Translations under genes and position numbers: made by a program
The notes under the pieces: model-generated
The model's input: the letters and a program-made list of their open reading frames with translations, nothing else
Database searches by the model: none
What the model was told of the DNA's origin: nothing
Shown: piece by piece, positions 8,396 through 17,522 of the stretch
How positions within the stretch are numbered: position 1 is the first letter of the stretch
Layout: each line of letters opens with the position of its first letter
Assembly: GCF_900107285.1 (NCBI RefSeq)
Contig: NZ_FNPK01000007.1
Coordinates: 124,001-188,000, forward strand
Direction of reading: 5' to 3'
DNA length: 64,000 bases
From: Acinetobacter kyonggiensis
GTDB lineage: Bacteria > Pseudomonadota > Gammaproteobacteria > Pseudomonadales > Moraxellaceae

Positions 8396-10477
8396 ATGAA
8401 TACTGCAGCAGACCCATCTCCTACACAAATAGAATATACATATAATGATCGCTATATTAACCGTGAACTTTCTATTCTAGATTTTCATCTTCGTGTATTA
8501 GAACAGGCGGTTGATCCTCTGCATCCTTTGCTTGATCGCATGAATTTTTTGCTTATTTTTTCCCGTAATCTAGATGAATTTTTTGAAATTCGTTTTGCTG
8601 GTTTGATGGAGCAACTTGATTTAGGCAATGAAAGTCGCAGCCCTGATGGTTTAACCCCAAAACAAGTGCTAGATACTATTTCTAAAACAGCGCACGCAGC
8701 AATTGAACGCCAATACCGTATTTTAAATGAAGCAATTTTGCCTAAATTACGTGAAGAAGACATTTGTTTTTTACGTCGTGGTGAGCTGACACCTGCTCAG
8801 TCTGCTTGGATTAAAAAGTATTTCCAAGAACAAGTTGCTCCTGTTCTTACCCCAATTAGCCTTGATCCAGCGCATCCATTTCCGCGGTTGGTGAATAAAA
8901 GTCTAAACTTTATTGTGACTTTGGAAGGAAAAGATGCCTTTGGTCGTCAAATTGATTTAGCTGTTGTTCCTGCACCACGTTCATTACCTCGCGTGGTACG
9001 TTTACCTGATGAGCTGACCGATGGCAAAGAACATCATGTTATGTTGTCTGCCATCATTCATGAACATGTGTCCGACTTATTCCCAGGTATGACTGCGACA
9101 GGTTGCTATCAATTTCGCGTAACACGTAATGCAGATTTGGCATTGAATGAAGATGTTGAAGACTTAGCCAAAGCATTAAAAGGCGAATTGAATTCACGCC
9201 GTTTTGGTCGTGCGGTACGTTTAGAGGTGACCCACAATTGTCCTGAACATATTTATGAGTATTTACTCAATGAATTTGATCTTGAAAAAGAGCAACTTTA
9301 TAAAGTGGATGGGCCAGTTAATCTTGCACGATTACTCTCGAATTTTAAACGTCCACATTTACGTTATGATTCACATACGCCCATTATTCCAAAAGTTCTG
9401 AAAAAATCTGAAAATATTTTTTCTGCTATGCAGAAACAAGACATTTTGTTACATCACCCATTTGAATCATTTGCACCTGTGATTAATTTATTGCGTGAAG
9501 CTGCACGTGATCCGCAAGTGCTTGCGATTAAGCAAACCTTATATCGTAGTGGTCCCGATTCTGAAATTGTACAAGTGTTGGCGGAAGCTGCACGCAATGG
9601 TAAAGAAGTCACCGCAGTCATTGAATTACGTGCACGTTTCGATGAAGAGTCGAATATTGAAGTGGCAAATGTACTGCAAGAAGCGGGTGCTGTGGTGGTC
9701 TATGGCATTGTGGGTTATAAAACCCATGCCAAAATGATTTTGGTGGTACGCCGTGAAAATAACAAGCTTGTGCGTTATGTACATCTAGGTACAGGTAATT
9801 ATCATGCAGGTAATGCGCGTATTTATACCGACTATGGATTGCTCACCACAGATAAAGAGCTATGTGAAGATGTACATCGTATTTTTCAAGAATTGACAGG
9901 CATGGGGAAAATGGCGAAGTTGAAAAAACTTCTACATGCACCATTTACCTTACATGCGCAACTTGTGAATTATATTGATGAAGAGATTGCCAATGCTAAA
10001 GCAGGTAAGCCTGCACAAATTATTGTCAAAGTGAATGCTTTAACTGAAATGCAGTTGATTAACAAGTTGTATGAAGCATCTCAAGCAGGCGTACAAATTG
10101 ATTTAATTATTCGCTCTATTTGCTGTTTACGTCCGGGTTTGCCGGGGCTTTCAGAAAATATTCGTGTGCGTTCAATTGTCGGACGTTTCTTAGAGCATAC
10201 CCGTGTTTATTACTTTGGTAATAATGGCAATGCTCGAATTTACTGCTCAAGTGCCGATTGGATGGATCGTAATTTATTTAATCGTGTTGAGGCATGTTTC
10301 CCAATTGAAGATCCCGCGCTGAAAAAACGTATTTATCAGCAAGGTTTATTGACTTATTTACAAGATAACCAACAAGCATGGTTGTTGCAAGGAGATGGAA
10401 CGTGGGTACGTGCTCATGTTGCGTCAGGTCAACAGCCACATAATGCGCAAAGAATATTACTAGGCTTAATTAAATAA
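8396..10477 (+). CDS. ppk: Polyphosphate kinase 1
   Basis: PPK1 reversibly moves the ATP gamma-phosphate onto polyphosphate. The sequence has the N-terminal helical and head domains and two phospholipase-D-like catalytic domains. The autophosphorylated His is in [13 protein letters not shown] and the second conserved His in [10 protein letters not shown]; the AIKQTLYR segment binds nucleotide. I chose ATG 8396 (693 residues) because TAGG lies six bases upstream and family members begin near here; ATG 8381 would add five residues. It is single, convergent with the response regulator, and element B lies directly upstream, so its promoter must lie in 8307-8395 or within the element. Confidence 0.95.
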   Translation: MNTAADPSPTQIEYTYNDRYINRELSILDFHLRVLEQAVDPLHPLLDRMNFLLIFSRNLDEFFEIRFAGLMEQLDLGNESRSPDGLTPKQVLDTISKTAHAAIERQYRILNEAILPKLREEDICFLRRGELTPAQSAWIKKYFQEQVAPVLTPISLDPAHPFPRLVNKSLNFIVTLEGKDAFGRQIDLAVVPAPRSLPRVVRLPDELTDGKEHHVMLSAIIHEHVSDLFPGMTATGCYQFRVTRNADLALNEDVEDLAKALKGELNSRRFGRAVRLEVTHNCPEHIYEYLLNEFDLEKEQLYKVDGPVNLARLLSNFKRPHLRYDSHTPIIPKVLKKSENIFSAMQKQDILLHHPFESFAPVINLLREAARDPQVLAIKQTLYRSGPDSEIVQVLAEAARNGKEVTAVIELRARFDEESNIEVANVLQEAGAVVVYGIVGYKTHAKMILVVRRENNKLVRYVHLGTGNYHAGNARIYTDYGLLTTDKELCEDVHRIFQELTGMGKMAKLKKLLHAPFTLHAQLVNYIDEEIANAKAGKPAQIIVKVNALTEMQLINKLYEASQAGVQIDLIIRSICCLRPGLPGLSENIRVRSIVGRFLEHTRVYYFGNNGNARIYCSSADWMDRNLFNRVEACFPIEDPALKKRIYQQGLLTYLQDNQQAWLLQGDGTWVRAHVASGQQPHNAQRILLGLIK

Positions 10478-10494
10478 TTTACTCGTAAGTGCAT

Positions 10495-10551
10495 AAAATA
10501 AAGGAGTCTTCGGATTCTTTTATTTTATCTCGATACTGCTTTTGAGATAAA
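10495..10551. terminator. Two adjacent hairpins between convergent genes
   Basis: The first hairpin pairs AAATAAAGGAGTC with GATTCTTTTATTT around a TTCG loop, with A and T runs on both sides. The second pairs TTTTATCTC with GAGATAAAA. They can end ppk on the plus strand and the response regulator on the minus strand. Confidence 0.7.
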
Positions 10552-10573
10552 AGGGGATTTGGGATATTTCATG

Positions 10574-11197
10574 CTATAAACAGGTGATTTTTTGATAAAT
10601 ATTTTTAATATGACCTTCAATCTTATATAAGGGCACAGTAATCTGTTGTGCAATGTGTTGTGGGCTTAGCCCCTCTGATATTAAATTTAAAATGTCATTT
10701 TCAATCGCTGTTAGGTGTATGGGTAGGGGTGTTTTAGTTGTTGCTTGGGTTTTATTAATGTTGGGTTGATGTGACAAAATATACTGCGCTAAAGCGTAAT
10801 GAATGGGCGCACCGCCACGCAAAATAGTTTTAATGTGGCTGAAAATTTCTGCTTCAGTGTGCTCATGAAAAATATAGCCTTGTACACCCGCTTGAATTGC
10901 AGCAAATAGCAAACAGGTCTCGTGCTGGGCTAAGACCACAATAATATATGTATCTGGATGAATCTTTTTTATTCTTCTTATAAATGAAATTTTTTCTGAT
11001 TGATTAAGATACAAATCAATCAAGATTAAATTGGGTAAATGTTGTTGCAATAATTGTTCAGCTTCAATCAGATTATCAGTATGAATCATTAATTCAGCTG
11101 GATAACCTAATCGAATGAGAATACTTTCGGATAGATGATTAAAAACTGGTTGATCCTTTATCATCAGAATAGGAACAGGTAACGTTAGTTCACCCAC
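10574..11197 (-). CDS. LuxR/NarL-type response regulator with degenerate receiver
   Basis: The 207-residue protein has a receiver domain (residues 8-125) and a LuxR-type helix-turn-helix (about 163-207, starting LTAIENDILNLISEG). The phospho-acceptor Asp61 in LILIDLYL is present. The acidic pair is Lys14-Asp15 instead of two Asp, the usual Thr/Ser is Ala90, and the usual Lys is His111 (GYIFH). Three of five canonical receiver residues are therefore changed, so signalling may not depend on phosphorylation. The start is GTG 11197 with no clear Shine-Dalgarno; ATG 11164 is an alternative. No sensor kinase gene is adjacent. Confidence 0.8.
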   Translation of the reverse strand: MGELTLPVPILMIKDQPVFNHLSESILIRLGYPAELMIHTDNLIEAEQLLQQHLPNLILIDLYLNQSEKISFIRRIKKIHPDTYIIVVLAQHETCLLFAAIQAGVQGYIFHEHTEAEIFSHIKTILRGGAPIHYALAQYILSHQPNINKTQATTKTPLPIHLTAIENDILNLISEGLSPQHIAQQITVPLYKIEGHIKNIYQKITCL

Positions 11198-11550
11198 TAG
11201 GCATTTCTCACAATGGTTTTCTATTTTATTGAGTCACTTTGCTATAAAGTGAATGAAAGTGCTATCCCAAGAAATTGGTAATTTATAAGGTTTGAGGTAA
11301 ATTTAAGTATTTGTTGAATAATATATATTTAAAAAATGTATATTTATTGTGTTCTTATTTTAAGCTTTTTTTGTTTGCAGCAGAGTGGTTTTGGGTAATG
11401 AGGAAATCCCTATTTATGGGGATATAAAAAACACATTTAACCTTCTACTATGACAGCACTTCTTATTAGTCTGGCTAATTAGTAGTACTTCAACTTATCG
11501 GGAATCTAATATTTTATTGCTCTATTGAGTCATAATCTATTTTTATCTTG
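11198..11550. other. Intergenic stretch, possible unannotated transcript
   Basis: This part of a 515-bp gap between two minus-strand genes is very AT-rich. It has no convincing ORF; a 10-codon ATG frame at 11450 has no support. A plus-strand terminator at its right end (11551) has no annotated plus-strand gene to serve, which suggests a small RNA. Confidence 0.35.
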
Positions 11551-11584
11551 AATAGCTTATCTGTATAGATAAGCTATTTTTTTA
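11551..11584 (+). terminator. Orphan Rho-independent terminator
   Basis: AATAGCTTATC pairs perfectly with GATAAGCTATT around a 6-base loop and is followed by a run of T on the plus strand. The neighbouring genes on both sides are on the minus strand. Confidence 0.65.
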
Positions 11585-11670
11585 TCTAAAAAAACATGAA
11601 GTATGTTTTGAGTTTGCATCCCGTGGATTGATTTGCGTTAGGTGAACATGGAGTATAAAAAATTAAACAT

Positions 11671-11695
11671 AAAAAAAGGAGCGATTGCTCCTTTT
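11671..11695 (-). terminator. Terminator of the rub-est-oxyR cluster
   Basis: AAAAGGAGC pairs with GCTCCTTTT around GATT. Read on the minus strand it is followed by a T-run. It lies just behind the oxyR stop. Confidence 0.8.
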
Positions 11696-11712
11696 CATAT
11701 ATAGATGGTTGT

Positions 11713-12618
11713 TTAGTGAAGATTTTTGGTGATTTTTTGAAAAATTTGCAACAGCACATCAAATTCACTTTGCAATGGGGTGCTTTTACGCGTAACCAAT
11801 GCAAGGGTACGACTTGGTGCTGCCTCAATCGCTTTGACCACTAAAGCTGAATTTGCTTTAATCATATTGGTATGAATTGCAATTTCAGGAAGTAAGGTAA
11901 AACCTAAATCTGAAGAAACCATTTCGACTAATGTTGGCAATGAACTTGCTTTTAAGCGATGATCATTTTTACGTTCGCCAATTGGACAAGCACTCAAAGC
12001 ATGATTACGTAGACAATGACCTTCTTCAAGCAAGACTAAACGCGATAGATCTAAGTCATCTAAAGAGTTTGCATTATTCGCATTTTGGTCTGATTTATTA
12101 CAGACCAAATAAAGGTTTTCTTTTGCAATTTCAGCAACTTTCAAGCCACGCGTATCAAAAGGTAGAGCCAAAACAATCATGTCGAGATTGCCATGTTCTA
12201 GTTTTTCGACGATTTTTTCACTTTGTGCTTCGTGCAAATGCAATTGAATTTTAGGAAGTTGTTTATGAACTTCGTCTAAAAGTTTCGATAAAATAAAAGG
12301 TGCAATGGTCGGGATGATCCCCAAATGTAAATCACCAGTTAAAGGCTCGCTCATCTCACGACTTAAACGCATCAAGTCTTGTGCATCTGCCAATAGAACA
12401 CGGGCTCGGGCAACAACCTGCTCGCCTAGTGGAGTTAAACGTACATTTTGGCGGTCGCGTTCAACGAGTACTCCACCTAACAAGCGCTCTAACTCCATGA
12501 TCCCGCCTGACAAAGTCGATTGGGTCACAAATGAACGACGCGCAGCTTCAGTAAAATGCAGCGTTTCAGACAGTGTAACGAGATATGACAGCTGTCTTAA
12601 AGATGGTAATGCAGCCAT
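11713..12618 (-). CDS. oxyR: Hydrogen-peroxide-sensing LysR regulator OxyR
   Basis: OxyR activates catalase and peroxiredoxin genes when oxidised by peroxide. The 301 residues hold a LysR winged helix-turn-helix (residues 5-65) and a two-lobed sensor domain. The redox pair is visible as Cys202 and Cys211 in HCLRNHALSAC, with the same nine-residue separation as Cys199/Cys208 of E. coli OxyR. Its start lies six bases behind the stop of the esterase gene, so it is the last gene of the rubA-rubB-estB-oxyR cluster, an order reported for Acinetobacter. Confidence 0.95.
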   Translation of the reverse strand: MAALPSLRQLSYLVTLSETLHFTEAARRSFVTQSTLSGGIMELERLLGGVLVERDRQNVRLTPLGEQVVARARVLLADAQDLMRLSREMSEPLTGDLHLGIIPTIAPFILSKLLDEVHKQLPKIQLHLHEAQSEKIVEKLEHGNLDMIVLALPFDTRGLKVAEIAKENLYLVCNKSDQNANNANSLDDLDLSRLVLLEEGHCLRNHALSACPIGERKNDHRLKASSLPTLVEMVSSDLGFTLLPEIAIHTNMIKANSALVVKAIEAAPSRTLALVTRKSTPLQSEFDVLLQIFQKITKNLH

Positions 12619-12624
12619 AGTGTC

Positions 12625-13569
12625 CTAATGTTTTGATTTAAAGTGATCAGCAAATAATCCGCTAAGATATGGAATAAAATGCGGAGGCATATCATGCCCC
12701 ATTCCATCAATTAATTCAAACTTAGCATCTGTAATTGCCTTTGCAACGGCTTTGCCATGACTCGGTGGAATTAAACGATCCCGAGAGCCATGTACCACGA
12801 GGGTCGGTTGCTGAATTTGCTTACCTAATTGTAGCAAAGAACCAGTACATAATATTGCTAAAAATTGTTGAAGTACACCCGCTGGATAATAACTTCGTTG
12901 ATATAACTTGCGTGCGGTCTGAATAATCTCAATTTGATTGATATATCCGGGTGAACCAATAATATTAAATACTTTCACACTATGATTCACAATACCATCT
13001 TCGTCGGTAGATTCAGGTTTACCAATCAGACTAAAAAGTTGTTTTGGAAAGGGTGGTGGTAGTAAGGGTTGATTGTTACTGGTAAACATTAGCCCCAGAT
13101 TGCTTACTTTTTGAGGGTGTTTTGCTGCCAGAATTTGCGCAATCATCCCCCCCATTGAAGCTCCGAGCACCGAGACGTTATCAAGTTCTAAATGATCAAT
13201 TAACAATGCAGCATCTTCTGCCATATCATATAAATTATAGGGTGCGCCTTGGTTTTCTAAACCTAAAGCAAAGCGACCCATGAGTTTTAATGTATTGAGT
13301 CGTGGACCTGAATGACGAATTTTTGAAGACAACCCAATATCTCGGTTGTCAAAACGAATGACTCGATAACCTTGGTCTATAAGTGATTTACAGAAAAAAT
13401 CAGGCCAGAATAACAGTTGCGCACCTAAACCCATAATCAGCATGATTGCAGGATGTTCAGGCTTTCCACCTATTTCGACATGCAGCTCAATACCATTGCT
13501 TAAAGTAACTTTGGTTTCATGCATAAACGAAGTATATGGAGAGCCCGTGAATGTGAGTGCGCTATTCAT
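12625..13569 (-). CDS. estB: Alpha/beta-fold esterase EstB-like
   Basis: This is a cytoplasmic alpha/beta hydrolase of about 314 residues. Landmarks are the oxyanion strand IMLIMGLGAQ, a FDNRDIGLSS loop, the nucleophile elbow GASMGGM, the acid in VHGSRDRLIPP and the His in GMGHDMP. I chose ATG 13569 since TTTAGGAAAATAACA precedes it; ATG 13593 would add eight residues but has a poorer site. It lies between rubB and oxyR and is probably co-transcribed. The symbol rests on the known gene order in Acinetobacter; the natural ester is unknown. Confidence 0.85.
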   Translation of the reverse strand: MNSALTFTGSPYTSFMHETKVTLSNGIELHVEIGGKPEHPAIMLIMGLGAQLLFWPDFFCKSLIDQGYRVIRFDNRDIGLSSKIRHSGPRLNTLKLMGRFALGLENQGAPYNLYDMAEDAALLIDHLELDNVSVLGASMGGMIAQILAAKHPQKVSNLGLMFTSNNQPLLPPPFPKQLFSLIGKPESTDEDGIVNHSVKVFNIIGSPGYINQIEIIQTARKLYQRSYYPAGVLQQFLAILCTGSLLQLGKQIQQPTLVVHGSRDRLIPPSHGKAVAKAITDAKFELIDGMGHDMPPHFIPYLSGLFADHFKSKH

Positions 13570-13626
13570 TGTTATTTTCCTAAAAAAGGACATTTTTTTT
13601 GAAAAAACATCCTTTATATTAAACCC

Positions 13627-14805
13627 TTAAACTGCTACAGGAATCAAGTCAGGTACTAACTTAGTTAGGCTTAAACGTTGTTTTGCTGCAGTTGCACCCA
13701 AGAGTACAAAACCACGTAAGGTATTTTGACTATCGAAAGCTTTTGCAATCATGCCATCTTCTAGTTCTTCTGTCTCCCACGTGACATCTACGTCAATTGG
13801 TGCTGGAAGTACAGTCAGTGGTGCAGTAGGCGTTTTAACGGCAACAGGCATTGCAGGATAGTGAACATGCGTGTTGTCACCATTTAAGGTTTTTGCTAAA
13901 GCGCGGGCTTGTTGCATGATTGGCATCACGTAAGGTAGCAGTAGACCATTGACTTCTGCACAGTCACCAATCGCATAAATATCGGCTTGATTGGTTTCTA
14001 AAAGGCCATTGGTCAAGATTCCACGACTACATGTAATCTTTGTCGCTTTTGCTAACTCTACGTTGGGTTGTAAGCCTATTGCAGAAAGTACAATGTCTGC
14101 AATCACAGACTGACCATTGGCTAGGGTAATTTGATAGTCGCCATTTTCAACTTTGGTGACTTTTTCAACTGTTGTAGCCAATACAAAGTGAATACCAATC
14201 TCTTCTAATTTTTCTTGGAACGAAGATGCAACATATTCAGGAATGAGACGTCCTAAAGGTTGAGCTGCTAAATCAATCACAGTGACTTGATGTTCAGTGT
14301 TTTGTAAGTCATTGGCAAATTCACAGCCAATCAGACCTGCGCCAAGAATCACGACACGTTTGTCTTGACGTATAGCCAAATTTTTACGGAAGCTTTTGTA
14401 GTCATTCAAATTGTTAACCACATGAATGTCATCACTACCATCGCCTGCAATGGCTAAGCGAACTGGATTTGCGCCAACAGCGAGAACCAATTTTGAGTAG
14501 GGCTGAGTACTTTGTTGCCCCTCTTTTTCTAAAATGAGTTGATGTTGTTCGGACTGAATTTCTTTGACCCAAGTATGTGCTTCAATACGCATCTGTAATT
14601 GAGCACTCATTTTAATGGCATCACCCAAAGCAATTTGTTCTGGTGCTTTGTTACCAACCAAAGCATTTGACAGCGTGGGTTTAGCATAGTTTACCGCATC
14701 ATCTGCACAAATCATGACCAGTTCATGCTCGGGATTTAGCTTACGAAACTCACGTGCTGCGGTATAACCGGCCATACCTGAACCAATGATGACGATAGGG
14801 TGCAT
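13627..14805 (-). CDS. rubB: Rubredoxin-NAD(+) reductase
   Basis: This FAD enzyme passes electrons from NADH to rubredoxin for alkane hydroxylation. Its 392 residues have an N-terminal FAD-binding GSGMAGYTAAREF, a central NAD-binding GAGLIGCEFANDL and the second FAD motif in IYAIGDCAEV. I chose ATG 14805 (TTTGGAGAAAACT before it) over TTG 14817, which overlaps that ribosome site. It lies 68 bp behind rubA, with a terminator-like hairpin between them, so less rubB than rubA is expected. Confidence 0.94.
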   Translation of the reverse strand: MHPIVIIGSGMAGYTAAREFRKLNPEHELVMICADDAVNYAKPTLSNALVGNKAPEQIALGDAIKMSAQLQMRIEAHTWVKEIQSEQHQLILEKEGQQSTQPYSKLVLAVGANPVRLAIAGDGSDDIHVVNNLNDYKSFRKNLAIRQDKRVVILGAGLIGCEFANDLQNTEHQVTVIDLAAQPLGRLIPEYVASSFQEKLEEIGIHFVLATTVEKVTKVENGDYQITLANGQSVIADIVLSAIGLQPNVELAKATKITCSRGILTNGLLETNQADIYAIGDCAEVNGLLLPYVMPIMQQARALAKTLNGDNTHVHYPAMPVAVKTPTAPLTVLPAPIDVDVTWETEELEDGMIAKAFDSQNTLRGFVLLGATAAKQRLSLTKLVPDLIPVAV

Positions 14806-14836
14806 AGTTTTCTCCAAACGGTTTTCTAAAAGATGT

Positions 14837-14863
14837 AAAAAAGACCATGCGCTATGGTCTTTT
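14837..14863 (-). terminator. Intercistronic terminator-like hairpin rubA/rubB
   Basis: AAAAGACCAT and ATGGTCTTTT pair around GCGCT. On the minus strand the stem is followed by T residues. It lies between the rubA stop and the rubB ribosome site and may act as a partial terminator or an RNA 3'-end stabiliser. Confidence 0.65.
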
Positions 14864-14873
14864 GTATCAATGA

Positions 14874-15038
14874 TTAGATTTCAATCATTTCAAAATCAAC
14901 TTTTGATACACCACAATCCGGACATGTCCAATCATCTGGGATATCTTCCCATTTCGTGCCTGCGACAATACCATCTTGTGGCCAACCTTCAGCTTCGTTA
15001 TAAATCCATCCACAAACGATGCATTGATACTTTTTCAT
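14874..15038 (-). CDS. rubA: Rubredoxin
   Basis: This 54-residue electron carrier passes electrons from RubB to the alkane 1-monooxygenase. Its single iron is held by four Cys in two pairs, CIVCGW near the start and CPDCGVSK near the end, the classic rubredoxin pattern. Between them lie YNEAEG and the acidic IPDDW stretch. The start ATG at 15038 follows GGAGAG. It is first in the rubA-rubB-estB-oxyR cluster. A short inverted repeat (15054-15080, arms ACTGACTT/AAGTCAGT) lies just upstream of its ribosome site. No alkane hydroxylase gene is in the window. Confidence 0.96.
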   Translation of the reverse strand: MKKYQCIVCGWIYNEAEGWPQDGIVAGTKWEDIPDDWTCPDCGVSKVDFEMIEI

Positions 15039-15569
15039 TTGACTCTCCAAAGCACTGACTTTTTAAAAAGTGAAGTCAGTAAAAATCCATATACAGCTTG
15101 ACTCTAGTGATATGACTTTCAATGTACATATTCAAGCAAATTTTTACGCAGTTCTAGCGTTAATGTAAAGCAAATATCTGAGTTTAGTGAGTGAATTTGA
15201 AACCAGAATTGCAGATGAGGACAAAACTTGTCATAAAAATGCTGAAATATCATTTTTGTTTAACAATATGAACTAAATATACGCCTTTAAATAGCGGTGA
15301 ATGAAAGGTGTATGCAAAGATTTAGATAGTTTTTTTAAGTTTAAAAGTCAGTCTCTAGACTAAGGTCGAGGAGAAAAAGAATATCTGATTTGTTATTTTA
15401 TCATTGGGTAAATTTATATCTATTATTTATTTAAAAATTAACATAATAAAATCATATACTTGTGTTTTGATTTGGTGTTTGATTGTATTTTACTGATGGT
15501 TGTTTACTGGCCATTTAGTGTATAAAGCGCTAAAATTGACATATTCTCTTTTTAATTAATTTTCTCCCC
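15039..15569. other. Divergent intergenic region rubA/apt
   Basis: This 531-bp AT-rich region between divergent genes must hold the rubA and apt promoters. Apart from the inverted repeat at 15054-15080 in the rubA leader I see no gene. TGTATAAAG near 15519-15527 could be a -10 for apt, but no good -35 is spaced correctly. Confidence 0.45.
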
Positions 15570-16112
15570 ATGAGCAATCTGTCTACAACTTTGTGGTCTA
15601 AAATTCGTACTGTCCAAAATTTCCCTAAACCTGGGATTTGTTTCTTTGATTTAACACCATTATTTATGGGCAATATTGAGCTATTAACAGATGCGTTAAT
15701 CGCAAGTATTCCTGCTGAAAAGTTGCAAGAAGTCGATAGTTTTGTTGCTGTTGAAGCTCGTGGTTTTGTTCTTGCGAGCTTGTTGGCACAGCGTTTAGGC
15801 AAAGGTCTATTACTGGTTCGTAAAGCGGGTAAGTTACCGCCACCCGTAGTTGGAGTAGGCTACAGCTTAGAATATGGTATGGATCGTTTAGAAATGTCTG
15901 CTGAAATTGAGCCGCAAAAAATTATTATTGTGGATGATGTTTTGGCAACAGGCGGTACTTTAAAAGCAGTGAAACAATTGGTGGATAAATGCAACCATGA
16001 ACTTTTGGGTGCTAGTATTTTCCTAGATTTACCTGACCTACATACTGATTTGGGTTTAACGGTTTGGTCAGTATTGGATGATAAAACTCAGCCAGAAAAA
16101 GCTGTTGCATAA
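15570..16112 (+). CDS. apt: Adenine phosphoribosyltransferase
   Basis: The enzyme makes AMP from adenine and PRPP in purine salvage. The 180 residues are the normal length. The PRPP-binding loop IIIVDDVLATGGTLKA is complete, and FVAVEARGFVLASLLA and GVGYSLEYG match Apt. The start ATG at 15570 has a pyrimidine-rich upstream region without a clear Shine-Dalgarno, but the N-terminal alignment to the family is good. The gene ends in a bidirectional terminator shared with the convergent esterase gene. Confidence 0.95.
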   Translation: MSNLSTTLWSKIRTVQNFPKPGICFFDLTPLFMGNIELLTDALIASIPAEKLQEVDSFVAVEARGFVLASLLAQRLGKGLLLVRKAGKLPPPVVGVGYSLEYGMDRLEMSAEIEPQKIIIVDDVLATGGTLKAVKQLVDKCNHELLGASIFLDLPDLHTDLGLTVWSVLDDKTQPEKAVA

Positions 16113-16127
16113 ACAATCATAAATGAT

Positions 16128-16157
16128 AAAAAGCCTTGGTTAATCCAAGGCTTTTTT
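16128..16157. terminator. Bidirectional terminator
   Basis: AAAAAGCCTTGG pairs with CCAAGGCTTTTT around TTAAT. It serves apt on the plus strand and the YqiA-like gene on the minus strand, whose stop it touches. Confidence 0.85.
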
Positions 16158-16674
16158 ACTTCAAGAAATGTATTTGCAAATGTTGAATTAAGTCATTCAA
16201 GTTTTCAGGGCTGGCTAAACGGTGATGTCCACCTTCAACAGCTTGAACAAGCATATATGGTTCAAGTTGTTCTTTCACTGCATGCATATTTAGTACTTCA
16301 TCCCCTAGCTCTAAATAAGCAATTTGAGCAATTTCATGTTCTAGATCATCTTCAGTAATAGGTGGATAGTCTTCCCGAAAATTTGGGTTGAGACTTGGAT
16401 TGGCAATAATTGCTGGAATTTTATGTAAGGCTGACATTTTGAGTGCCCAATAAGCACCTAAGCTGTGTCCCACTAATATTTCAGGTTTAATTTTAGTAAT
16501 AATGTCGTGATAAAAATTGGCGACAGTCTGAAAAGTAAGATTGCGATAATCGATATCAATGCAATATTTATGATTGGCATCAATGGCATGGAATTTGGTC
16601 GATTCACGAGAAGAATCTAGTCCATGTAAAAATAAGATTTTTGAAGTACATGTACTCATTATTTTATCGTTCAC
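16156..16674 (-). CDS. YqiA/YcfP-family alpha/beta hydrolase
   Basis: This is a small cytoplasmic esterase of 172 residues. The strand and oxyanion segment ILFLHGLDSSRESTKF, the nucleophile elbow VGHSLGAYWA, a late Asp in LELGDEVLNMH and the His in EGGHHRL give the triad. The length and the phrase IIANPSLNPN fit the UPF0227/YqiA group. The first Met is at 16674; Met6 at 16659 is an alternative start. The substrate is unknown. Confidence 0.82.
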   Translation of the reverse strand: MNDKIMSTCTSKILFLHGLDSSRESTKFHAIDANHKYCIDIDYRNLTFQTVANFYHDIITKIKPEILVGHSLGAYWALKMSALHKIPAIIANPSLNPNFREDYPPITEDDLEHEIAQIAYLELGDEVLNMHAVKEQLEPYMLVQAVEGGHHRLASPENLNDLIQHLQIHFLK

Positions 16675-16958
16675 TCTGTCTTTATTTACAAAGATAGAAA
16701 GAGTTGAATAGTTTCCTTTTCAACTATTTTGCTTAAATCATTGTAAGGGACTCTGGTGAACAAAGAAGTTAGCTTTTGGTCTAAGGAACCAATAATAAGA
16801 TGTGAAATAAAATAATTTTAAAAATAGATATTTGAATAAAAACATGTATTTATTTGTATTTTTAGCTAATTATTTTTTAAATAACAAAATATAAATATAT
16901 GGTAAAAATAAACATGGATAATTTTAAATGGATACGATCACTTTGATGTGTCACGGCT

Positions 16959-17372
16959 ATGGAAATTCTAAAATATGAAATTTTGATTGCTGCAACGCCA
17001 CAAAAAGTTTGGCAGGTATTATGGAACCCTGAAACGTATATGCAATGGACACAATATTTTTCACTGGGTTCAACGATGCATTCAGATTGGACAGTCCATG
17101 GCAAAACTGTTTTTCTTGATGCCAGTGGTGCGGGTATGGTTTCTACAATGAGTCAACTAGAAGAATTTAAACTGGTGGTTTTTAAACATTTAGGTCTAGT
17201 TCAAGGTGGTATTGAAGATTTAGACAGTGACGAAGTTAAGAAATGGAGGGGTGCATTGGAAAAGTATTTCTTTGAAGATTTAAATGGAACAACAAAATTG
17301 AAAGTCGAGTTAGAAACCGCTCAAGAATATTTAGAAATGATGGATGTTGCATTTAAAAAGGGTTTTGAGTAG
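16959..17372 (+). CDS. SRPBCC (START-like) domain protein
   Basis: The 137-residue soluble protein starts with strand-helix features typical of the AHSA1/SRPBCC fold: EILIAATPQKVWQVLWNPE, then MQWTQYF. C-terminally an amphipathic helix (LEMMDVAFKKGFE) would close the ligand cavity. Such proteins bind hydrophobic ligands or act in stress responses, but nothing here identifies a ligand. It stands alone, 150 bp before lysS, with no visible terminator in between. Confidence 0.75.
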   Translation: MEILKYEILIAATPQKVWQVLWNPETYMQWTQYFSLGSTMHSDWTVHGKTVFLDASGAGMVSTMSQLEEFKLVVFKHLGLVQGGIEDLDSDEVKKWRGALEKYFFEDLNGTTKLKVELETAQEYLEMMDVAFKKGFE

Positions 17373-17522
17373 GTCAAACAATTGGCCGAAGGTTAAAAAG
17401 ATGAATTAAAGGAAGTTGTTTTGAGTAAATCAATACTTTTGTTTGGCAATAAGTCATACGAAACTTTTACTGAATCTGCTATGCTATGCAACTTCCGTTT
17501 TTTACACATATACGAGGCAGAG

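Noticed and set aside
12305..12628. Open frame of 107 codons opposite oxyR
   Set aside because: It lies entirely antisense to the strongly supported oxyR gene, has a basic Ser/Arg-rich composition and no ribosome site.
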